A stretch of 64,000 nucleotides of DNA from Oncomelania hupensis. Its lineage: Eukaryota > Mollusca > Gastropoda > Littorinimorpha > Pomatiopsidae. Below, piece after piece: positions 55,346 to 64,000 of the stretch. The stretch covers positions 54,215,299 through 54,279,298 of the forward strand of contig CM072525.1 of the NCBI GenBank assembly GCA_036898135.1. Direction: 5' to 3'. Made by a program: the position numbers and the translations under genes. Below the pieces are notes generated by a model. It searched no databases and was not told where the DNA came from. It worked only from the letters and a program-made list of their open reading frames with translations. The first letter of the stretch is position 1. Each line of letters opens with the position of its first letter.

Positions 55346-56483
55346 ATGTTCAACTTGCACAATCACATACAATGAACAAACGTCACTCATGCTACAATTT
55401 GCACAGTTACACACAATGAACCACTTGCACTGTCACACACAATTAACAACCTGCAGTCATACACAATGAACAACAAATTGCAGTCACACATAATGAACAA
55501 CTTACACAGTCACACACAATGAACAACTTGCAGTCACAAACAATGAACAACTTGCAGTCACATACACTGAACGACCTGCTGTCACACGCAATGAACAACC
55601 TGCAGTCACACACAATGAACAACCTGCTGTCACACACAATGAACAACCTGCAGCCACACACAATGAACAGCCTGCTGTCACACCCAATGAACAATCTGCA
55701 GTCACACACAATAAACAACCTGCTGTCACACACAATCAACAATAACTTGCAGTCACACACAATGACCAACTAACTCTCACACACAATGAACAACCTGCTG
55801 TCACACACAATGAATAACCTGTTGTCACACACAATGAACAACCTGCTGTCACACACATTGAACAACCTGCTGTCACACACAATGAACAACCTGCTGTCAC
55901 ACACAATCAACAACTAAAACAATGACATACAATGAACAACCTGCTGTCACACACAATCAACAACTAAAACAGTCACACACAATGAACAACCTGCTGTCAC
56001 ACACAATGAACAACCTGCTGTCACACACAATCAACAACTAAAACAGTCACATACAATGAACAACCTGCAACTAGTACACACAATGAACAACCTGCTGTCA
56101 CACACAAGGAACAACCTGCTGTCACACACAATGAAAAACCTGCTGTCACACAACACACAATGAACAACCTGCAGTCACACACAATGAACAACTTGCTGTC
56201 ACATACAATGAACAACCTGCAGTCACACACAATCAACAATAACCTGCAGTCACACACAATGACCAACTAAATCTCACACACAATGAATAACTAAAACAAT
56301 CACAAATAATGAACAGCTAAAATAGTCATACGTGATGAACAACTAACACAGTCACACACATTGAACAACTTGCAGTAACACACTGAACACTAAAATAGTC
56401 ACACACACTGAGCAACGAAAACAGTCACACACACTGAACAACTAAAACAGTCACACACATTGAACAACTAAAGAACTAAACTA
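55346..56483 (+). repeat. ~24-bp satellite
   Basis: Around 45 copies of ACAATGAACAACCTGCTGTC + ACAC with CTGCAGTCAC and ACTAAAACAGTC variants. Related in sequence and strand to 63490-64000. Repeat-derived frames on both strands are not genes. Confidence 0.95.
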
Positions 56484-56617
56484 AAACAAGTTGTTGATGG
56501 TGCGTGACTGCAAGTTGTGCGGCTGGAATGCCAAGGTTGCCAAAGATGCAAAACATAATTGGGTAGACAAATGTAAACCCCACTGCAACCACGAGATAAA
56601 TGACAGCGGTCTGAGTG

Positions 56618-56735
56618 AGCTTTTAGGTTTTGAAGTTAGTTCAGCCAGGCTAGCTATAAATAGGAAAGTAAAGAAGAGCACCGGCGATGCTATTTATAGC
56701 TAGCCTGGCTGAACTAACTTCAAAACCTAAAAGCT
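56618..56735. repeat. Perfect 45-bp inverted repeat with 28-nt loop
   Basis: Arm 56618-56662 (AGCTTTTAGGTTTTGAAGTT...) is the exact reverse complement of 56691-56735 (...AACCTAAAAGCT); the loop is 56663-56690. It interrupts LINE-derived sequence. Confidence 0.95.
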
Positions 56736-58020
56736 TTGGTTGAGTCAGTGTGGATAAGGCTACCAGTTCAGTCTTCCATAACAGCGTCATCGGGAACTGG
56801 TTCAGAACAACAATCGCTGTGCGTCAAGGATGCCTACTCTCTCCAACACTCTTCAACATCTTCCTAGAGCGCATCATGTCAGATGCCCTTGCAGATCACG
56901 AAGGCACAGTCAGCATAGGGGGTAGAGCAATATCCAATCTTCGTTTTGCGGATGACATTGATGGATTGGCTGGAGAGGAACAAGAACTTGAACCGCTGGT
57001 ACAGAAGCTTGACACCACCTCCAGAGCTTATGGAATGCAAATAAGTGCAGAGAAGACCAAAATGATGACAAACAACACCAATGGCATCAACACGGACATC
57101 AAAGTCCAAGGCCAATCCCTCAACACAGTGAATAGCTTCAACTCATGGTCCTGTCTTTCCAAATGGGCTTCAACCTTGTCAGGGCAGCAGTTGTTTGTGC
57201 GATTCTGGAGAGGATTTCCTGTCGGGACCCATTGTCTGATACAAATGGCTCCTAAATATTTGAAGCTATGAGACAGAGTCTGGTATGCAGCTCTATGGGC
57301 AACAATGAAAGTGTACAACATCAGCCCTAAAATTATTGAAGTCATCAAAAGCCTGTATGACAAGACTACCAGTGCAGTCCTCCACAACAGCGCCCATAGA
57401 GCTGCATGCCAGACTCGGTCAAACGCCTTGAAGTTTATGAACACATGATATAGATGTTGTTGGTGCTGTATGTATTTCTCACAGATTATTCTGAGGTTGA
57501 AAATCTGTTCAGCGGTACTTCGCCCTGCCCTGAATCCTGCTGGTTCTTCAGCTATGATTTGTTCAGCTTGGGGTTTCAACCTGTTGAGTATGATATTTCA
57601 ACCTGTTGAGTATGATTTTCAGGAGGACCTTGCTGGGATGGCTGATGAGGCTGATGGTGCCGTAATTTCCACGCTCCTGAAGGTTACATCAGCTCCCTTT
57701 GAGGTGTTCTTTTCCTTTTTTTTTTTTTTTTATCTCTCTTCGTTTATCACACAGATCCAAAAGTTCAGGTTTGATCCACGGCTTCTTCTTTGGTCGGTGC
57801 TTGCCAAGGATCTCAGTGGCGGCATCTGTCACAGCTGAGTTGAAGGTGGTGGTCATGGTGTTGACATCTACTTCACCAGCCCCCAAAATGAGCAGTGGTG
57901 CAAATTTCCCTCCAATTGTGGCCTGAAATAGTTCTGCCACCTCCGTGTCTTGCAGTTAGTCCAGGTCGAACTTCAGTCTAGTGCACTTTGCTGTATTTAC
58001 TCTCTTCAAGAGGAGCCGGA

Positions 58021-59175
58021 GGCGACTTTTTTTCCCGAAATAAGAACGGGTCCTGGCCTAAAAATAGCTTCGCCCGAACATTTCCGAAGTTCGTTTCAGA
58101 CAATCTCGTGATCTCACCACAATTCGTATTATAATGTGTGCATGATATAAAATAAAATACTATTCACCCACCTCCGAGAGTTCATATTTTTAATGTAACA
58201 TTAAATTGCCATATCTTTTAGCTGATAACACAATATCTATATATCTATGTGTGTGTGTGTGTACGTGTGTGTGTGTGTGTGTGTGTGTGTTTTTCCCCTT
58301 ACAAAATATAGTACAGTATTGCTGAGTGTTTATATTTCTCAATTAAAGCCAGTTGTTTAAAATTTAGATAACTAGCTTATTAAATTTACTTTTATGTTTA
58401 TCAATTAAAGCAAATAGTTGTTTTTTTCAATTTAGATGATTACATTATTAGACATATGGGCTTAATATAATAGCCTGTGGACTTATCCTGGGGGTTTTTT
58501 GGTGGTGGTGGGGGGGGGGGGTTCCTAATGATACTGTATTAATAATACTAATTATTAATTATTTTATTGTGTGGTAGGAACATAGCTTACTTATATACAT
58601 GATGTCGCACACAATATAAAAAAAATCCCATATTAATGTTGTGTACTTGAAAAGTGAAGAGTACGTAGGCCTATATAATAAGCACACTCATAAGGTAGAA
58701 AGACTACTGTAAAAACAAGCTTTTTCATTTATTTCACAAAGAAAATCATAGTGAAACATATATTTGACAACAGTGAATGGATCCAATTAGTAGATCGTAA
58801 CTGTGAATATAATATGACAATATTGCAATATTGCAGCTTAGGTAATAATGCTTCATCGATTAAAATTTGGGGGCATAACGAACACACAGATAGATGAGCT
58901 GATCGCGCCATTTTCATCAAACTTTCTGGGCAGAAGGCGGAAGTAACGAGTGGCCGTTTGCATACTGCCAACTTCGGAAATGTTCGGGCGAAGCTATTTT
59001 TAATAATAATACAGGATGCTATGAACGCGCTTTTCCCCAAGGCTCAAAGCGCGGCGACCTATACCAACATACACGCTCACCTGTCTCATTTACCCTCACA
59101 CACACCAAATACACATACATCACTCAAACAGGTGGTAGGCCAGGACCCGTTCTTATTTCGGAAAAAAAAAGTCGC
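58021..59175. mobile_element. Non-autonomous DNA element with long terminal inverted repeats
   Basis: Left arm GCGACTTTTTTTCCCGAAAT...GGGTCCTGGCCTA, then AGCTTCGCCCGAACATTTCC. The right arm is its inverse (AACTTCGGAAATGTTCGGGC at about 58972 ... ATTTCGG at about 59155), split by a ~130-bp insert. The 8-bp flanks GAGCCGGA (58013-58020) and GAGCCGGG (59176-59183) are likely target duplicates with one change. The host LINE sequence is continuous across it. No transposase frame. Confidence 0.75.
59003..59132 (-). mobile_element. SINE-like fragment inside the right terminal repeat
   Basis: Starts with AATAATAATACAGGATGC, then GCGCTTTTCCCCAAGG and CTCAAAGCGCGGCG, the minus-strand 3' end style seen at 14085. 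It splits the right arm between AGCTATTTTTA and TAGGCCAGGACC. Confidence 0.55.
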
Positions 59176-60399
59176 GAGCCGGGAAGACATCATCACCAGA
59201 TCGTGGTCACTTCCGATGTCTGCTCCTGGAAAAGTGCGTGTCATGCCAATGTTGATACTTGATCTGAAGCGTTTCTTGACCATGATGTAGTCTATCTGGT
59301 TGTGATGCTCCCCGCCGGGACTGTGCCATGTCCATCGTCTGGGGTTTTTTGTGGAGACCAAGCGTGTTTGCCAGTATCAGATTGTTGTATCTGGCAAACT
59401 CCAAGAGTCTCAGACCCCTGTCATTTGTCTCGTTGTTGCAGTGGGGTCCACATGTCTCCCCAGGTGTGGTGCGCATGTTGGCGAACCTTGGCATTCCAGT
59501 CGCCTTGCACTATGACTATGTCCTTCTTCGGCACTTGGTCAAGGACCGCCTGTAGATTGTCATAAAAACCCTCCACTTCGCTGTCGTCATAGTCTGATGT
59601 TGGGGCATAGGCCTAGATGATAGTGATGTTGAAAAGGGCTGCTCTCACGACGGATGGTATTGAGTCTACTGGAGACTGGGCGGCAACCCATGACATGCTA
59701 CTGATGGACAATTTAGCAAGATTCGCACAAGAAACAACATCGTCATAGGAACCTGGAATGTCAGGACCCTAACTGCGGAAGGAAAATTAGAAGAACTGGC
59801 CCACGAGCTGGATCACTATCGATGGAACGTTTTAGGCATCAGCGAACTGCCCTGGAAAGGCCTAGGTGAAACAACGACCGACAAAGGCCACAAGCTCTAT
59901 TTCAGCGGTAGAGATGACAGGCACGAACACGGCGTTGGATTCTTGGTTTCAACCTGCTGAGTATTATTTTCAGGAGCATCTTGCTGGGATGGTTGATGAG
60001 GCTGATGGTGCGATAATTGTCACACACCTGAAGTATCCTGATGCGGAAGAATAGTGGCACGCAACTGGGTCCATGGTGTAGGCCACTGTCCACCTTGCCA
60101 GATCTTGTTATAGATAATGGTGAGGGCGTCAATCATCGCTTCTCCTCCTGCCTGAAGCAATTGTGCAGGTATGGTGTCCACTCCCGCTGACTTCATTCTC
60201 TTCAGCGATTGCACTGCTGTCTCAACTTCTTCTCGAAGAATTGGGAGGAATTTTCTTCTCTGTTCTGGGGACTTATAGGTCTCCGTTTGGTGTGTGGTTG
60301 TAAAGGTCACAGCAGTATTCTGTCCATCTATCCAAGACTTCTTGTTCTTCTGTAAGGCATATGCCAGATTTGCTTTGGGCTAGACTTCTCTTCCGCATT

Positions 60400-61349
60400 T
60401 AACACCATACAACCATACATTTAACACCATACAACCCCACCTCATGGCTCGCAAACTTCTGGCTCTGAATGTCAGCCCGAGACTGGTCCTTTGGATTGTC
60501 AACTTTCTTGTCAACCGCTCACAGTCTGTCCGCTTTCAACACTGTCTTTCTTCCTCCCGTTCCACCTCCACTGGCTCTCCCCATGGCACTCTTCTCTCCC
60601 CTGTTCTCTTCACACTCTACACAAACGACTGATCTGGCTCCACCGACACCCCTTTCATCAAATACTCTGACGACACCGCTCTACAAAATCTCTCAAATTC
60701 TCACTCCGTCTATGTAGAAGAAGTCTCTAAGTTCACCGCATGGTGCAATGATAACTATCCTAACCTGAATGAAAAAGAAGACAAAAGAACTTATAATAGA
60801 TTTCAGAAGAAACCCTGTTGCCATACCAGACTTGGAGACAGGGGGAGAAAGGGTGGAAAGAGTCAATGAGTACAAATACTTAGACACCATTGTAGACAAT
60901 AAACTCAATTTTAATTCCAACACAACAAGCATACACAAGAAATGTCAATCCAGAATATATTGCCTTCAGAAGCTTCGCTCCCTCAATGTCAGTCGTCCCG
61001 TGTTAACCAACTTTTACAGATGTTTTGTTCAGTCTGTTGTGACCTTTGGCTTCCTGTGTTGGTATGGAGGGTTGAGTGAAAAACACAAGAACGTATTGAA
61101 CAGGATTGTACACGTCTGTGCGAAAGTGACGGGTGAAAGGCAGGATGAAGTGTGTGTTGTACGAACGTCAGGTTGAGCGAAAGGCATATCAGATGGCGAG
61201 TGACCCGAGCCATGTTCTGGCTACACACTATGAACTCATGCCGTCAGGGCGCAGACATCGAATGCCAAAAATGTCCACAGTGAGAGCAAGAAAGAGTTTT
61301 GTGCCCAATTCCATTCATGTTACGAATATGTCGCAAGCAAGATTGTAGG
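60400..61349 (+). pseudogene. L2-type LINE reverse transcriptase
   Basis: Starts within RT (NTIQPHLMARKLLALNVSP), then LWIVNFLVNRSQSVRF, SPVLFTLYTND, a TGA stop near 60631, FIKYSDDTALQNL, KKTKELIIDFRRN, YKYLDTIVDNKLNF, FGFLCWYGGL, LMPSGRRHRMP and RARKSFVPNSIHV. Frameshifts occur near 60630, 60775 and 61170. It is the same family as 52502-53852, in the opposite orientation. Confidence 0.85.
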
Positions 61350-61934
61350 AATGAGTGTTCATGATCTATGTACAATTGTGTTTATTGTGAGATATGTTTG
61401 TGTTTTTTTTTCTTCATGATGCAATGTTTAAGTGATATTTGGAACGTATCCTAGTTAATAATGTGTGCTCCTAGTTACTATGGGTGTGTGCGTGTGTGGA
61501 TGTGTGTGTGTGTGTGTGTGTTGTTGTTGTATAACGGCAGAAATGATAAACGGAATTTACTTTTTCAGTCAAAAATGGGATAATTTGCTCGTTCCTCATT
61601 TATCTCCCGTTCCCCATTTGTTTCGAAGTACGCGGGAGTGCTTTTTTAGTGCATGGGAGTGCAGTTGTAGTGCATGAGAGTGTTTTAAGTACAGAGGAGT
61701 GCACTATCCGGGACGGAGAGAACGCAGTCCATTTCGGAAAAAAATTGGAAGAAATTTCGACCTATTTTGTCCCCTATAGGGGGAATCTATCGGGGATGTA
61801 GTCCCAGTATGTTGGCCCCTCCCGACGCAACTTGTTGGCGACTATCCTCGATGACTGCCTCTCGTAACGTTGACTCGCTTGTTGTAGCAGTTGAACCCTT
61901 GGCTATGACGTGGATCGCGGCTTGACCCCCAAAA
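61350..61934. other. L2 3' UTR then internal end of an LTR element
   Basis: Left part: non-coding sequence with a GT microsatellite (61490-61520), probably L2 3' UTR. Right part (ending 61934): read on the minus strand as TTTTGGGGGTCAAGCC, a primer-site-like start of the interior of the LTR element to its right. No gene. Confidence 0.4.
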
Positions 61935-62571
61935 TGTTACACTCGATCGATGATGGTGTTTTTATGAGTAGTTGATTCAGCCCCAATGCTGAAGTACTGA
62001 TTAGTGTAGCTCAGATTCGTTTATCCACGCAGCCTGCTCACTCAGCAACAAGTCAAAGTCTTCGTATGAAGTTTTCCACTTTTATTCAGCACACATCAAC
62101 AACTGCATACAATCGCTCAATCGCCTTTCCACTCTCAACTTTTTACTTTCCAACTCACTATCAACAACCTCTTTTCACAACACAGTGTGTCCATTATATA
62201 TTTTTTCTCTCAACTCGAGATGACCTCAGGACGTTCTAGAATAACGCGTTACAACCAATCAGAATTAACTTCGTCATCATTGTTTTACGTCATACAACCT
62301 GCCTTTCTGTCAAAAGAATGTTCTCAAATATCCCGAAACTTCGATCGATAGTAAACAAGCAGATCTAGAGAATTCTCCAATAATATCGACTAACGAAAAT
62401 TATCAACGTTATACAAAGCTTCTTCTAACAACAATGCAAACTCAAATCAAAGGTAAATACACTCTATTATTGCTTGCTTTGCCAAATAAAACGAACAGAT
62501 CTATCGCGCGCGCTTCACACATAATATCGTGCACATTTCACACGCACCATCATGCGCGTTTCAACGTAACA
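61935..62571 (-). mobile_element. LTR, minus orientation
   Basis: 637 bp, TGTTAC...GTAACA ends. On the minus strand a TATATAATGG-type TATA box (about 62195) precedes a GAATAAAAGTG polyadenylation signal (about 62085), the order expected for U3-R-U5. The sequence directly after the LTR on that strand (TGGGGGTCAAGCC) looks like a primer site, so this is a 5' LTR of a truncated element rather than a solo LTR. No matching duplicate flanks were seen. Confidence 0.65.
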
Positions 62572-62704
62572 GTATGCATAATATGCTAATACGTTTCTTA
62601 GTTCTTGTCCATGTACTCTTAATTTTTATGTCGGATTGCAGACCATGTATTGAATTTCTCAGTTGGAGATCAATAAAGTTGTATTGTATTGTATTGTATT
62701 ATAT
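62572..62704 (+). mobile_element. LINE 3' end with TTGTA tail
   Basis: TCAGTTGGAGATCAATAAAG followed by TTGTATTGTATTGTATTGTA, an L2/CR1-type 3' terminus, possibly the end of the L2 copy at 60400 beyond the LTR insertion. Confidence 0.5.
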
Positions 62705-63489
62705 TTAAACATGTCAACCGCTTCACAGTCTGGTAGTCCTTCTTGCTGTTGTTCGTTCAGACTGTTCTCTATTTCCTGACATTGATCTATCCAGTTCTCC
62801 TTTGCTGTGCGCATGCATTTTCGGATGTCATTGGTGATTTTTCGGTATGCATCAGCTCCCTGTGAGGTGTTCTCTTTCTTTTTCATCTGTCTTCGTTTGT
62901 CACGCAGGTTTAAAAGTTCAGTTGTGATCCACAGTTTCTTCTTTGGGCGGTGCTTGCCAAAGATTGCAGAGGCGGCATCTGTCACAGTTGAGTTGAAGGT
63001 GGTGCTCATGGAGTTGACATCTGCTTAACTCGCTCCCAAAATTAGCAGTGGTAAAAATTTCCCTCCAATTGTGGTTTGGATTATTTCTGCCACCTCCGGG
63101 TCTTGCAGTTTGTCCAGGCCGAACTTAAGTTTGGTGCACTTTGCTGTGTGTACTCTCTTCAAGTGGAACCGTAAGGCATCATCACAAGATCGTGGTCACT
63201 TCCGATATCTGCTCCTGGAAAAGTGCGTGTCCTGTCAATGTTGACGCTGGATCTGAAGTGTTTCTTGACCATGATGTAGTCGATCTGGTTGTGATGTCCC
63301 CACTGGAATTGTGCCATGTCCATCGTCTGGATTTTTGGTGGAGACCAAGCGTGTTTGCCAGTATCAGATTGTTGTATCTGGCAAACTCCATGAGTCTCAG
63401 ACCGCCGTCATTTATCTCGTTGTTGCAGTGGGGTTTACATTTGTCTACCCAATTATGTTTTGCATCTTGGACAACCTTGGCATTCCAGT
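62705..63489 (-). pseudogene. RTE-type LINE, endonuclease and linker fragment
   Basis: Minus strand: endonuclease C-terminal part (GLRLMEFARYNNLILANTLG, then RSTTSWSRNTSD in broken frames) at 63489-63180. The linker follows (TFNSTVTDAASAIFGKHRPK, WITTELLNLRDKRRQMKKK) at 63020-62705. It ends on the left at the L2 TTGTA tail and on the right in satellite. Homologous to 57690-58020 plus 59176-59500. Confidence 0.8.
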
Positions 63490-64000
63490 CGCACAATTTG
63501 CAGTCACGCACCATCAACAACTTGCACAGTCACGCACAATGAACAACAACTTGCAGTCACGCACCATGAACAACTTGCACAGTCACGCACCCTCAACAGC
63601 AACTTGCACAGTCACGCACAATGAACAACAACTTGCAAAGTCACGCACCCTCAACAACTTTTACAGTCACGCATCATCAACAACAACTTGCACAGTGACA
63701 CACAGTCAGGCACAATGAAGCACAATTTGCACAGTGACGCACCACGAACAACTTGCACAGTCAGGCACAATGAACCACAATTTGCACAGTGACGCACCAC
63801 GAACAACTTGCACAGTCAGGCACAATGAACCACAATTTGCACAGTGACGCACCACGAACAACTTGCACAGTCAGGCACAATGACCTACAACTTGCACAGT
63901 GACGCACCATCAACCACAACTTGCACAGTCAGGCACAATGACTACAACTTGCACAGTGACGCACCATCAACCACAACTTGCAGTCACAATGTACATCAAT
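63490..64000 (+). repeat. ~26-bp satellite
   Basis: Copies of ACAACTTGCACAGTCACGCA + CCATCA and CAGGCACAATGAACCACAAT variants, running off the window. Same family and strand as 55346-56483. Confidence 0.93.

Larger units (their letters stand above)
56484..60330. mobile_element. Scrambled RTE-type LINE region
   Basis: RTE pieces alternate in strand: plus 56484-57140 (endonuclease end, then RT IAVRQGCLLSPTLFNIFLER and LRFADDIDGLAG), minus 57141-57270, plus 57271-57394, minus 57395-59708 (RT RAGRSTAEQIFNLR, linker, endonuclease; interrupted by the element at 58021-59175), plus 59709-59947 (endonuclease start GTWNVRTLTAEGKL), minus 59948-60330 (RT KRMKSAGVDTIPAQLLQAGG). No piece is intact. Segment limits are by eye and approximate. 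Confidence 0.7.

Noticed and set aside
54480..56483. CRISPR-like array
   Set aside because: Units are contiguous tandem copies without unique spacers, in a eukaryotic context.

Overview
This is eukaryotic DNA with no bacterial features. The transposon mix (L2-, RTE-, I- and R2-type LINEs, tRNA-derived SINEs, Ty3/gypsy LTR elements, hAT-type foldbacks), the very high tandem-repeat load and the split cysteine-rich gene suggest a lophotrochozoan, most likely a mollusc and perhaps a gastropod. The taxon is an inference from repeat style.

The backbone is one plus-strand gene seen as at least seven small exons (11038-11184, 22389-22478, 26915-26995, 36003-36083, 40597-40713, 45222-45362, 49174-49203). 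Each has AG/GT borders, each has a length divisible by three, and each is phase 1 at both ends. Together they join without a stop into 229 codons. Six of the exons encode 4- or 6-cysteine modules of EB/EGF-like type. The first and last exons of the gene appear to lie outside the window. The introns (about 4-11 kb) are made almost wholly of minisatellites and transposons. Several minisatellite units are recognisable copies of the adjacent splice site together with a few bases of exon, so the arrays seem to have grown out of the exon borders. This is the most unusual feature of the window.

Layout: 1-1256, end of an LTR-like element in a dispersed AGGTCA-rich repeat. 1257-8205, a 45-bp minisatellite split by a young 6-kb Ty3/gypsy element with a scrambled pol region. 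8206-10226, broken RTE-type LINE pieces. 10227-22478, exons 1-2 with their arrays, interrupted by an R2-like LINE (14846-20062, minus). 22479-27000, a minus-strand THAP exon and then exon 3. 27000-36000, repeats, a hAT-type foldback with a nested SINE, a decayed Myb/SANT-like gene, a solo LTR and a 43-bp array. 36000-49203, exons 4-7 with arrays, one DNA-transposon-like element and an RTE insertion. 49204-54200, one 45-bp array broken by an I-type LINE, a SINE and an L2 LINE. 54200-64000, satellites around a scrambled RTE region containing foldbacks, a terminal-inverted-repeat element, an L2 copy and an LTR.

Almost all long open frames (for example the several-hundred-residue HTIHTT- or DRHGLKC-type repeats) are tandem arrays whose unit length keeps a frame open. 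They are not listed as genes. Apart from the cysteine-rich gene and the THAP exon, all recognisable coding sequence belongs to mobile elements.
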